Assembly (NCBI GenBank): GCA_000648925.1
Contig: JFHF01000059.1
Coordinates: 1 to 44,016, forward strand
From: Caballeronia jiangsuensis
GTDB lineage: Bacteria; Pseudomonadota; Gammaproteobacteria; Burkholderiales; Burkholderiaceae
DNA length: 44,016 nucleotides
Direction: 5' to 3'
The translations under genes and the position numbers were made by a program. The notes under the pieces were generated by a model, which worked only from the letters and a program-made list of their open reading frames with translations, did no database searches and was not told the origin of the DNA. This document shows, in pieces, positions 1 to 8,700 of this stretch (the stretch's first letter is position 1; the number at the start of each line of letters is the position of its first letter).

Positions 1-1
1 G

Positions 2-820
2 TTCGATACCTTGAAACCCGGCCACGAGATCGACGTGATGACGCCCGACGGGCGCTTCTTCACGCACCTGAACGCGGATCACGCGAAACACTACGTGGCG
101 TTCTCGGGCGGCTCGGGCATCACGCCCGTGCTGGCCATCATCAAGACGACGCTCGACACGGAGCCGACGAGCCGCTTCACGCTCGTGTACGGCAATCGCA
201 GCGTCGACGCGATCATGTTCGCCGAAGAGCTCGAAGATCTGAAGAATCGATATATGGATCGGTTCTCGCTGTATCACGTGCTGTCGGACGATCTGCAGGA
301 CGTCGAGTTGTTCAACGGCGTGCTGGATCAGGCGAAGTGCAAGGCGTTTCTGGAGACGCTGCTCTCGCCCGAGGAAATCGACGAGGCGTTCATCTGCGGT
401 CCCGGCCCGATGATGGATGCAGCCGAAGCGGCGTTGAAGGACTCGGGTGTCGCGCCCAAGCAGATACACGTGGAGCGTTTCGGCACGCCGTTGCCGCAAG
501 CTGGCGTGCCTGCCATCGAGATCACGGAGAGCACGCCGGCGGCGGATCTGGAGTTGATCATCGACGGCAAGAAGCGCAAATTGCGGCTGCCGTACGAAGG
601 CGTGAGCGTGCTCGATGTGGGTCTGAAAGCGGGACTCGCGCTGCCGTACGCGTGCAAGGGCGGTGTGTGCTGCACGTGCCGCGCCAGAGTGCTCGAAGGC
701 GAAGTGAAGATGGAAAAGAACTACACGCTCGAACAACACGAAATCGATGATGGCTTCGTGCTGACTTGCCAGTGTCATCCGGTGAGCGAGCGCGTGGTGG
801 TGAGTTTCGACGAGCGCTAG
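2..820 (+). CDS. paaE: Phenylacetyl-CoA epoxidase reductase subunit PaaE (5' partial)
   Basis: This gene enters from the left edge, so its N-terminus (the FAD-binding part) is missing. What remains is the NAD(P)-binding half of a ferredoxin-NADP reductase-type module (GGSGITP, then CGPGPMM) followed by a C-terminal plant-type 2Fe-2S ferredoxin domain. The cluster ligands are visible as CKGGVCCTC with a further Cys in LTCQC. This order of reductase then ferredoxin is typical of PaaE, which passes electrons from NADPH to the di-iron PaaABCD oxygenase that epoxidises phenylacetyl-CoA. The following DUF1835 and TetR genes match the known Burkholderia paaABCDE neighbourhood. The main alternative is another class of ring-oxygenase reductase, which is less likely given the context. 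Confidence 0.93.
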   Translation, partial: FDTLKPGHEIDVMTPDGRFFTHLNADHAKHYVAFSGGSGITPVLAIIKTTLDTEPTSRFTLVYGNRSVDAIMFAEELEDLKNRYMDRFSLYHVLSDDLQDVELFNGVLDQAKCKAFLETLLSPEEIDEAFICGPGPMMDAAEAALKDSGVAPKQIHVERFGTPLPQAGVPAIEITESTPAADLELIIDGKKRKLRLPYEGVSVLDVGLKAGLALPYACKGGVCCTCRARVLEGEVKMEKNYTLEQHEIDDGFVLTCQCHPVSERVVVSFDER

Positions 821-854
821 ATCGCAGCCCGGCGCCATTCGATTCGCGTAAACT

Positions 855-878
855 AGGACCGCCCACCCGAGCGGTCCT
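855..878 (+). terminator. Hairpin after paaE
   Basis: An 8-bp perfect stem (AGGACCGC / GCGGTCCT) with an 8-nt loop is followed by a short T run. It lies between paaE and the DUF1835 gene. The T-tract is weak, so it may be a partial terminator that lowers expression of the two downstream genes rather than ending the operon. Confidence 0.5.
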
Positions 879-904
879 TTCGTCCTTCTGGCCTCCCGAC
901 ACCG

Positions 905-1705
905 ATGAACATGATTCACGTCACGAATGGCGATTGCGCGGCCCAATCCCTCGCGGAAGCATTGCGGCGCGCCGAACGCGACGAGCGCGTCATCACGCTG
1001 CGCGACGATCTCGCCGTCGGTCCGATCAGGGACATCGACGAATCGCCGCTTGCGCGCGCCACGTTCTGGCGTCAGGTCCTCAACAGCGCCATCGACTTCG
1101 AAGGCGAATTGGAAGAACAGCAGGCGCTGTTCGGCCGCCTCGCACGCGGCGACGATCAGATCGTCGTGTGGCACGGCCAGAGCGCGGCCGATCAGCTCAC
1201 GCTGCGACGGGTCGCCTATCACCTGCGCAATGTGCCGCAGCGTCTGAACGAAGCGAAACTCACTCACGACGATCTGACGATTGCGACCGGCGAAAGCGAT
1301 CCCGAGCGCGTCGGCCGCGAAGACCGTGCGACGGCCGTCGGCATGTTTTCACCGAAGCAACTGCTCGCGAAGCTGCCGACCGCCGCGCCGATTTCCGTGC
1401 TGCGCATCAGCCGGCTCGCGCTCGAATGGCAGGAAGCGAAATACGCTAGCGCCGACACGCGCCGCCTGCGCGACAACATGCTCGTTTCGGGAACGTGGGT
1501 CGATATCGACGAAGCCTTGCTCGATCTCGCCGGTCCCGAATGGAAACCGGCGCGTCAGATCGCCGGCGCGGCAATGAGACAGCGCTTCGATTTCATGCTT
1601 TCCGATTCCATCGCATTCTGGCGCTGCCGCGAACTCGTCACGGCGGGACGGCTTAAAATCCGCGGCACGCCGTCCGAAATCAGTCAGGCCGAACTGCGCC
1701 GCTGA
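905..1705 (+). CDS. DUF1835 domain-containing protein
   Basis: The protein is 266 residues. It begins with the conserved DUF1835 opening (IHVTNGDCAAQSL), followed by LRDDLAVGPI and later VVWHGQSAADQLTLRR. The C-terminal part is consistent with the DUF3658 domain that often follows DUF1835. There is no signal peptide or membrane segment, so it is probably cytoplasmic. No biochemical role is known to me. Its constant position between paaE and the TetR regulator in Burkholderia relatives suggests cotranscription with phenylacetate genes, but that is contextual only. Two ATGs lie close together (905 and 911) and neither has a strong ribosome binding site, so the start is uncertain by two codons. 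Confidence 0.85.
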   Translation: MNMIHVTNGDCAAQSLAEALRRAERDERVITLRDDLAVGPIRDIDESPLARATFWRQVLNSAIDFEGELEEQQALFGRLARGDDQIVVWHGQSAADQLTLRRVAYHLRNVPQRLNEAKLTHDDLTIATGESDPERVGREDRATAVGMFSPKQLLAKLPTAAPISVLRISRLALEWQEAKYASADTRRLRDNMLVSGTWVDIDEALLDLAGPEWKPARQIAGAAMRQRFDFMLSDSIAFWRCRELVTAGRLKIRGTPSEISQAELRR

Positions 1706-1738
1706 ATCCATACCTATAAGAACGCACTTTCCGAACAC

Positions 1739-2341
1739 ATGGCCCGTACCAAAGCGCCCGATCACGAGACGCAACGCGAACAGATCCTCGAACTCGCCGC
1801 CGCGAAATTCGCCCAGACGAGCTATCCCAGCACTTCGATGGCCGATCTCGCCGCCGCGAGCGGCACGTCGAAGGCCCGCCTCTATCACTATTACGTGAGC
1901 AAGGAAGCGATCCTCTTCGATCTGCTCGACCGCTACACCAAACGGCTGATGCTGATCATCGCGGAAGTGGAAGGCGCCAGCCAGCGGCGCGGACTGAGCG
2001 AACGCGAGGCTTTCGCCGATCTCGTGCGCGCGTTTCTCGCCGAATACGAGACGTCGCACAGCCGGCACGTCGCGCTTCTGAATGATGTGAAGTATCTGGA
2101 AGAGGCGCAGCGCGAAATCGTCCTCGATCGTCAGCGCGACATCGTCGCGGCGTTCGCGCGTCAGCTCGCGCGGGCTTATCCGAAACGCGCAACCAAGGAC
2201 AACCAGACCGCGCTGACCATGATGGTCTTCGGCATGATCAACTGGACATTCACGTGGCTCAAGCCGGGCGGCAAGCTGGGCTATAGCGAGTTCGCCGAGC
2301 AAGTCGTCGACATGATCGAAAACGGCCTCAATGTCAAATAG
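1739..2341 (+). CDS. paaR: TetR/AcrR family regulator, probable PaaR
   Basis: This 200-residue protein has an N-terminal TetR helix-turn-helix (residues about 10-60: ILELAAAKFAQ, then TSMADLAAASGTSKARLYHYY) and a helical ligand-binding C-terminal domain. It follows the DUF1835 gene by 33 bp and so belongs to the end of the paa transcript. In Burkholderia cenocepacia the TetR gene in this position, PaaR, is a repressor of phenylacetate degradation genes, with phenylacetyl-CoA as likely effector. The identification here rests on family and position, not on a diagnostic residue. Confidence 0.82.
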   Translation: MARTKAPDHETQREQILELAAAKFAQTSYPSTSMADLAAASGTSKARLYHYYVSKEAILFDLLDRYTKRLMLIIAEVEGASQRRGLSEREAFADLVRAFLAEYETSHSRHVALLNDVKYLEEAQREIVLDRQRDIVAAFARQLARAYPKRATKDNQTALTMMVFGMINWTFTWLKPGGKLGYSEFAEQVVDMIENGLNVK

Positions 2342-2362
2342 TTCGATGTTGCAGCACAACAA

Positions 2363-2376
2363 ACCGACTGGCCGGT
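2363..2376. promoter_or_regulatory. Imperfect TetR-type palindrome, candidate PaaR operator
   Basis: The 14-mer ACCGACTGGCCGGT lies 22 bp after the TetR gene. It is close to the ACCGACCGGTCGGT-like palindromes common for TetR regulators of acyl-CoA and aromatic pathways, with two mismatches. A separate 7-bp inverted repeat (AAACGAT / ATCGTTT) at 2418-2434 is AT-rich and could be a weak terminator. Assignment to PaaR is inference from proximity. Confidence 0.3.
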
Positions 2377-2561
2377 AAATCGTCGTGTTTGTGATGATCT
2401 GTTAAGTTATTGATTTCTAAACGATCCAATCGTTTTCAGTAGCTGTTTAGAACGCGCCGTCTAGGTCGTTTTAAGGGTTTTCCCGTATCCGTTTCTCCGT
2501 AATCGGCTAAAATTCGTTTTGCTTTGCAGCATGCTGCATGACGAACGAAGGAGAAACGACC

Positions 2562-3227
2562 ATGGAACTGATCATCAACCGCACTGCCGAGCCGATCGTC
2601 GCGCACGATCAGCCTCTCAAAGACGCGCGTATGCCGGTTCTCGTCCGCGAACTGTCCTCGGCAGATCGCGAGCGTCTCCTCACGCACTTTCTGGCTCTCG
2701 ACGAAGACGACCGCCTCCTGCGCTTCGGGCAGGTCGTGCCGGATCACGTCATCGAGAACTATGTGCGCAACATCAACTTCTCGAACGACAAGGTGTTCGG
2801 CGTGTTCGGCGGCGCCCTGGAATTGATCGGCGTCGGCCATCTAGCGTATTTGCCCGCCGAGGGCGACAAGCGCACTGCCGAATTCGGCGTCTCGGTGCTC
2901 GAAAGCGCGCGCGGCCGCGGCATCGGTTCGAAGCTGTTCGAGCGCGCCGCCATGCGCAGCCGCAACACGCAGGTATCGGTGCTCTATATGCACTGCCTGT
3001 CGCGCAACTCGACCATGATGCATATCGCGAAAAAGTCGGGCATGAAGATCGAATACGCTTACGGCGAAGCGGATGCCTATCTCTCGCTCGCGCCAGCAGA
3101 CCAGACCAGCATCGTGGCCGAAATGCTTCAGGAGCAGGCCGCCGTATTCGACTACGCGATCAAGCGCCAGGCGCAACGCGCGTCGCAGGTCTTTCAGGCG
3201 TTCATGCCGGCAGCGGCCGTCGCGTAA
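2562..3227 (+). CDS. GNAT family N-acetyltransferase
   Basis: The start is taken at ATG 2562 because a good AAGGAG ribosome binding site (2548-2553) sits ahead of it; the in-frame ATG at 2538 lacks one. The 221-residue product has the GNAT core: a central sheet (VFGVFGGALELIGVGHLAYL) and the acetyl-CoA pyrophosphate loop (ARGRGIGSKLFERA, about residue 115-128). An N-terminal extension of about 35 residues precedes it. It is a soluble, predicted acetyltransferase with unknown acceptor. The gene has its own 220-bp upstream region with a TAAAAT element at 2508-2513, so it is probably transcribed separately from paa. Confidence 0.85.
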   Translation: MELIINRTAEPIVAHDQPLKDARMPVLVRELSSADRERLLTHFLALDEDDRLLRFGQVVPDHVIENYVRNINFSNDKVFGVFGGALELIGVGHLAYLPAEGDKRTAEFGVSVLESARGRGIGSKLFERAAMRSRNTQVSVLYMHCLSRNSTMMHIAKKSGMKIEYAYGEADAYLSLAPADQTSIVAEMLQEQAAVFDYAIKRQAQRASQVFQAFMPAAAVA

Positions 3228-3272
3228 CTCTTCTCAGGAACAGCGCGGGAATGCGCTGCGAGCGGGACCAAC

Positions 3273-3294
3273 AAGGGCGGCTTTGACCGCCCTT
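3273..3294. terminator. Hairpin between convergent GNAT and Lrp genes
   Basis: An 8-bp perfect GC-rich stem (AAGGGCGG / CCGCCCTT) with a 6-nt loop lies between two convergent genes. T-tracts on both sides are poor, so it is a probable rather than certain bidirectional terminator. Confidence 0.5.
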
Positions 3295-3301
3295 CGTCGT
3301 T

Positions 3302-3805
3302 TTAACGCAGCGGCAAAACCGTCGTCTCCTTGATGCGTTCCAGCGAGAAGCTCGAGCGCACATCGATCACGGACGGATGGTGCAGCAACTCGTCCTGCAC
3401 GAAGCGCGAGAAATCATCCATGTCGCGCACCTGAACGCGCAGCAGAAAATCCATCTCGCCGGTCATCGCGTCGCAGGCGACGACTTCCGGCCATGAACGC
3501 ACCGCTTCGCGAAAGAGATCGCCGTGCGTCGGCGCTTTCGGCGTGCCCGCCGCCGCCTGCATGCCGCCGCGCTTTTCCAGACGCACGTTGATGTAGGCGA
3601 GCAGACCCAGCCCCAGCTTCTTCGCGTCGAGGAGCGCGACATAACCGCGAATCACGCCGATCTCCTCCAGCCGCCGAATGCGCCGCAGACACGGGCTCGG
3701 CGACAGATTCACGCGATCCGCGATTTCCTGATTCGATAGCCGTCCATTTTCCTGAAGAATCGCCAGAATGCGGCGGTCGATCGTGTCCAGTTCGAGCTCG
3801 GCCAT
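3302..3805 (-). CDS. Lrp/AsnC family transcriptional regulator
   Basis: The 167-residue protein has the Lrp architecture. An N-terminal winged helix-turn-helix occupies residues 1-60 (DTIDRRILAILQENGRLSNQ, then LSPSPCLRRIRRLEE). A C-terminal RAM/effector domain follows (VACDAMTGEMDFLLRVQVRD). It is divergent from hppD, sharing a 146-bp promoter region, which is the usual layout for a local Lrp regulator controlling its neighbour and itself, with an aromatic amino acid as plausible effector. That target is inferred. The core seems normal, though the segment between the two domains carries a short Gly/Ala-rich insertion (KRGGMQAAAGTPKAPTHG), slightly longer than usual. Confidence 0.9.
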   Translation of the reverse strand: MAELELDTIDRRILAILQENGRLSNQEIADRVNLSPSPCLRRIRRLEEIGVIRGYVALLDAKKLGLGLLAYINVRLEKRGGMQAAAGTPKAPTHGDLFREAVRSWPEVVACDAMTGEMDFLLRVQVRDMDDFSRFVQDELLHHPSVIDVRSSFSLERIKETTVLPLR

Positions 3806-3951
3806 TTTGTAGCTCCATGCCGCTCTCGATTGGCAGCATCGTGCGCAATCTTATGAATCTCCGATTAGTTTCGCAAGTTTTTGCCAGCGCCACCTGACTA
3901 AACTGTCTCCACGTCGCGCACATCGCGCCGCATCTAAATCAGGAGACACGC

Positions 3952-5055
3952 ATGACCGCAACGACCTGGGAGAATCCCGTCGGCACCGACGGCTTCGAGT
4001 TCATCGAATACACCGCGCCGGATCCGGTCGCGCTCGGCAAACTGTTCGAGCAGATGGGCTTCACCGCGATCGCAAAGCATCGTCATAAGGACGTGACGCT
4101 TTACCGCCAGGGCGAAATCAACTTCATCGTCAACGCCGAGCCGGATTCGTTCGCGCAGCGCTTCGCGCGCCTGCACGGTCCGTCGATCTGCGCGATCGCC
4201 TTCCGCGTCGCCGATGCCGCCAAGGCGTACAAACGCGCGCTCGAACTCGGCGCATGGGGCTTCGACAACAAGAATGGCCCGATGGAGCTGAACATCCCGG
4301 CAATCAAGGGAATCGGCGATTCGCTGATCTACTTCGTCGACCGTTGGCGCGGCAAGAACGGCGCGCAGCCGGGCAGCATCGGCGATATCAGCATTTATGA
4401 CGTCGATTTCGAGCCGATTCCGGGCGCGGAGCAAAACCCGGTGGGCCACGGACTCACCTACATCGATCACCTGACGCATAACGTGCATCGTGGCCGCATG
4501 GTCGAGTGGGCGGAGTTCTACGAGCGGCTCTTCAACTTCCGCGAAGTCCGCTATTTCGATATCGAAGGCAAGGTCACGGCGGTGAAGTCGAAGGCAATGA
4601 CGTCACCGTGCGGCAAAATCCGCATTCCGATCAACGAGGAAGGCTCGGAAACCGCGGGACAGATTCAGGAATATCTGGACGCGTATCACGGCGAAGGCAT
4701 TCAGCACATCGCGCTCGGCGCGGGCGATATCTACAGCACCGTCGATGGCCTGCGCGATGCGAAGATCGCCCTGCTCGACACCATCGACACGTATTACGAG
4801 CTGGTCGATCGCCGCGTGCCCGGCCATTGCGAAACGGTCGCGGAGTTGAAGAAGCGCAAGATTCTGATCGACGGCACCAAGGACGAAATCCTGCTGCAGA
4901 TCTTCACGGAAAACCAGATCGGGCCGATCTTCTTCGAGATCATCCAGCGCAAGGGCAATCAGGGCTTCGGCGAAGGCAACTTCAAGGCGCTGTTCGAATC
5001 GATCGAACTGGATCAGATGCGCCGTGGCGTGCTGAAGGACACCACCGCGAGCTGA
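3952..5055 (+). CDS. hppD: 4-hydroxyphenylpyruvate dioxygenase
   Basis: The 367-residue length fits bacterial HPPD. The enzyme converts 4-hydroxyphenylpyruvate to homogentisate with O2 and Fe(II), the second step of tyrosine catabolism. The 2-His-1-Glu iron site is visible: His in YIDHLTHNV (near residue 172), His in GIQHIALG (near 248), and Glu in the terminal FEIIQRKGN block (near 328). The conserved GFGEGNFKALFE tail is also present. A strong ribosome binding site (CAGGAG) precedes ATG 3952. It is transcribed away from the Lrp-family gene and ends in a strong terminator, so it looks monocistronic. Confidence 0.97.
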   Translation: MTATTWENPVGTDGFEFIEYTAPDPVALGKLFEQMGFTAIAKHRHKDVTLYRQGEINFIVNAEPDSFAQRFARLHGPSICAIAFRVADAAKAYKRALELGAWGFDNKNGPMELNIPAIKGIGDSLIYFVDRWRGKNGAQPGSIGDISIYDVDFEPIPGAEQNPVGHGLTYIDHLTHNVHRGRMVEWAEFYERLFNFREVRYFDIEGKVTAVKSKAMTSPCGKIRIPINEEGSETAGQIQEYLDAYHGEGIQHIALGAGDIYSTVDGLRDAKIALLDTIDTYYELVDRRVPGHCETVAELKKRKILIDGTKDEILLQIFTENQIGPIFFEIIQRKGNQGFGEGNFKALFESIELDQMRRGVLKDTTAS

Positions 5056-5081
5056 TCGCGTTCCGAAACGCAGGCATCAAA

Positions 5082-5116
5082 AAAGGGACATGGACCGCGA
5101 AGGTCCATGTCCCTTT
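5082..5116. terminator. Strong bidirectional terminator
   Basis: A 15-bp perfect stem (AAAGGGACATGGACC and its complement) with a 5-nt loop is flanked by A and T runs on each side. It serves hppD on the plus strand and the small exported protein gene on the minus strand. Confidence 0.92.
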
Positions 5117-5163
5117 GTTCATTCCGGCGGCCCGTTTGGTCGGTACGGACCGCGATGAGCGGG

Positions 5164-5373
5164 TCAGCCCGCCGTCTCGTCGTCGCTGCTTTCCGATTCG
5201 CGGCGCTTTTCAGCACCCGCCTTAACCGACTGAACGCGCACTTGCGCGACCTGTGCAACCGACGACGCCCCGAACGGCGAGCCATTATTCGCCCGTGCGC
5301 CGCCCACCGGCGCGCTAATGGCGAAAAAAGCCGCCGAAACGACCAAGAAATTCTGGATGTGGCGTTGTTTCAT
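5164..5373 (-). CDS. Small exported protein of unknown function
   Basis: The 69-residue product has a clear Sec signal peptide (basic MKQRHIQN, hydrophobic FLVVSAAFFAISA, probable cleavage after ARA). A short, polar mature chain rich in Ser, Glu and Arg follows. A good AAGGAG ribosome binding site lies 6 nt ahead of the ATG, which supports expression. It is divergent from the oxidoreductase gene and ends at the shared terminator. I do not recognise a family; it resembles the many small periplasmic proteins of Burkholderiaceae. Confidence 0.7.
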   Translation of the reverse strand: MKQRHIQNFLVVSAAFFAISAPVGGARANNGSPFGASSVAQVAQVRVQSVKAGAEKRRESESSDDETAG

Positions 5374-5718
5374 CGTTATCTCCTTCTAACTGCAAAGTAC
5401 AACTCGCTTCCGAAACCCAAAGCGTGCACAGAAAGTTGGCACGGAAGTTCCGGAAGCGTCATTTTAGACAGGGATGAACGGCAGGGTTCCGTGGATCGGT
5501 CGAATTTACATGCTGTAACAAAACCCTCTTGATGACGGTCAAATCGTCAAGGAATTGACGCAAAGCGCGGCTAAGTGAGGAATTTTTAACGGGTTTGTAC
5601 CAGTGCCTGAAAGATCATTGCACCGGCAAACTGGTAGTCCCGGCCTACGCGTTCACAAGACGCGACGGCCCGAAATATGCTTTGGTGATCCCAAACCTCG
5701 GGTGGAGGAATACACATA
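5374..5718. other. Divergent intergenic region (345 bp)
   Basis: This is AT-richer than its surroundings and must hold promoters for the small exported protein gene (leftward) and the oxidoreductase gene (rightward). An imperfect inverted repeat, TTGATGAC...CGTCAA at 5530-5551, is a possible regulator site. A GGTGGAGG ribosome binding site precedes ATG 5719. I see no RNA gene or coding sequence in it. Confidence 0.45.
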
Positions 5719-8700
5719 ATGAACGCCCCGCTAGACGCAGAACAAAGAGCTTCGCTAGAAGCCGCGTTGAAATCCGTCACGCTCGACGACAAATACACGC
5801 TCGAACGCGGCCGCGCCTATATGAGCGGCATCCAGGCCCTGGTGCGCCTGCCAATGCTGCAACAAGAGCGCGACAAGGCCGCTGGCCTCAACACCGCCGG
5901 ATTCATCTCCGGCTATCGCGGTTCTCCCCTCGGCGGTCTCGACCAGTCACTCTGGAAGGCGAAGAAGCATCTCGCCGGCCATCAGGTCGTGTTTCAGCCG
6001 GGCGTGAACGAAGATCTCGCCGCCACCGCCGTGTGGGGCTCGCAGCAAGTCAACCTGTACCCGAGCGCAAAATACGACGGCGTGTTCTCGATGTGGTACG
6101 GCAAAGGTCCGGGCGTCGATCGTTCGGGCGATGTCTTCAAGCACGGCAATTCCGCCGGATCGGCGCAACACGGCGGGGTTCTGGTGCTCGCCGGCGACGA
6201 TCACGCCGCGAAATCATCGACGCTCGCGCATCAGTCCGAGCACGTGTTCAAGGCGTGCGGACTGCCGGTGCTGTTTCCGTCGAACGTGCAGGAATATCTC
6301 GATTTCGGCCTGCACGGCTGGGCGATGTCGCGCTACTCCGGCCTGTGGGTCGCGATGAAATGCGTGACGGATATCGTCGAGTCGTCGGCTTCGGTGGATA
6401 TCGATCCGCATCGCACGAAGATCGTGCTTCCGACCGATTTCGCGATGCCCGATGGCGGCCTGAACATTCGCTGGCCGGATCCGCCGCTCGTGCAGGAAGC
6501 GCGTCTGCTCGACTATAAGTGGTACGCCGCGCTCGCCTACGTGCGCGCGAACAAGCTGGACCGCGTGGAAATCGATTCGCCACACGCGCGCTTCGGCATC
6601 ATGACCGGCGGCAAAGCCTATCTCGACGTTCGTCAGGCGCTGACCGATCTCGGTCTCGATGACGCGACGTGCTCGCAAATCGGCATCCGTCTCTACAAGG
6701 TCGGTTGCGTGTGGCCGCTCGAAGCGCAAGGCGCGCATGAATTCGCGCGCGGGCTGGAGGAAATTCTGGTCGTCGAGGAAAAGCGGCAGATTCTCGAATA
6801 CGCGATCAAGGAAGAGCTTTACAACTGGCCGGATGCGCAACGTCCGCGCGTGTACGGCAAGTTCGACGAAAAAGACGGCGCTGGCGGCGAATGGTCCGTG
6901 CCGATGGGCAACTGGCTTCTGCCCGCGCACTACGAGCTGTCGCCCGCGATCATCGCGAAGGCCATCGCCACGCGCCTCGACAAATTCGACTTGCCCGCCG
7001 ATGTGCGCGCGCGCATTGCGACGCGCATCGCCGTGATCGAGGCGAAGGAAAGGTCGCTCGCGCGGCCGCGTGTCGAGGCGGAGCGCAAGCCGTGGTTCTG
7101 CTCGGGCTGTCCGCACAACACGTCGACGAACGTGCCGGAAGGCTCGCGCGCGATGGCGGGCATCGGCTGCCACTACATGACGGTCTGGATGGACCGCAAC
7201 ACGAGCACGTTCAGTCAGATGGGCGGCGAAGGCGTGGCGTGGGTCGGCCAGTCGCCGTTCTCGAACGACAAGCACGTTTTCGCGAACCTCGGCGACGGCA
7301 CGTATTTCCATTCGGGCCTGCTCGCGATCCGCGCGGCGATCGCGGCGAAGGTGAACATCACCTACAAGATTCTCTATAACGATGCCGTCGCGATGACCGG
7401 CGGTCAGCCCGTCGACGGCGTGCTGACCGTGCCGCAGATCACGCATCAGCTCGCCGCGGAAGGCGCGGCGAAGATCGTCATCGTGACGGATGAGCCGGAG
7501 AAGTACACGGCGAGCGTCGGACTCGCGCCGGGCATCGACGTGCATCATCGCGACAAGCTGGACGAAATCCAGCGTCAACTGCGCGAGGTGGCGGGCACAT
7601 CGATCCTGATCTACGACCAGACCTGCGCGACCGAGAAGCGTCGTCGTCGCAAACGCGGCGCGTTTCCCGATCCGGCGAAGCGCGTCGTCATCAACGAAGC
7701 CGTGTGCGAAGGCTGCGGCGATTGCTCGGTGAAGTCGAATTGCCTGTCGGTCGAGCCGCTCGATACCGAGTACGGCACGAAGCGGCAGATCAACCAGTCG
7801 ACGTGCAACAAGGACTACTCGTGTCTGAACGGCTTCTGCCCGAGCTTCGTGACGGTGGAAGGCGGCCAGTTGAAGAAGCCGAAGGCGACGAGCGTCGCGA
7901 GCGATGCGATGCCGTCCGTGCCCACGCCCGAACTTCCGGAGATCGGGCGGCCGTATGGCGTGCTGGTCACGGGCGTCGGCGGAACGGGCGTCGTGACGAT
8001 CGGCGCGCTGCTCGGCATGGCCGCGCATCTGGAGCAGAAAGGCGTCACCGTGCTCGACGTCACCGGGCTCGCGCAGAAAGGCGGCGCCGTGATGAGTCAC
8101 GTGCAGATCGCCAACCGTCCGACCGATATCCACGCGACGCGTATCGCGATGGGCGAAGCGGATCTCGTCATCGGTTGCGATGCGATCGTCACCGCGAGCA
8201 ACGAATGCGGCTCACGGATGCAGCCCGATCACACGCGCGTCGTCGTGAACAGCGCGCAGACGCCGACCGCCGAATTCATCAAGAACCCGAACTGGAGTTT
8301 TCCGGGCGCGAGCGCGGAGGCGGATATTCGCGCGGCCGCGGGCGAGCATGTCGCGCTCGTCGATGCGAACCGCTTCGCCGTCGCGCTGATGGGCGACGCG
8401 ATCTACACGAATCCGTTCGTACTGGGCTTCGCGTGGCAGAAGGGTTGGGTGCCGCTGCTGCATGAGTCGCTGGTACGCGCCATCGAACTGAATGCGGTGC
8501 AGGTCGAGAAGAATCTCGCGGCGTTCGAATGGGGCCGTCGCGCGGCGCACGATCCCGAAGCCGTGCGTCGTCTCGCGGATGCGCAGCATGGCGCGCAGGC
8601 AGCGCCGGGCAAGGTCATCGCGCTGCATACGCCGAAGGCGCTCGACACGCTCATCGACAAGCGGCTCGACTATCTCGCGAAGTATCAGAACACGGCCTAC

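Noticed and set aside
6214..8133. Long minus-strand frame of 639 codons opposite the oxidoreductase gene
   Set aside because: It is the antisense of a well-supported gene. Its product is Arg/His/Ala-rich with no domain, as expected from GC-rich codon bias.
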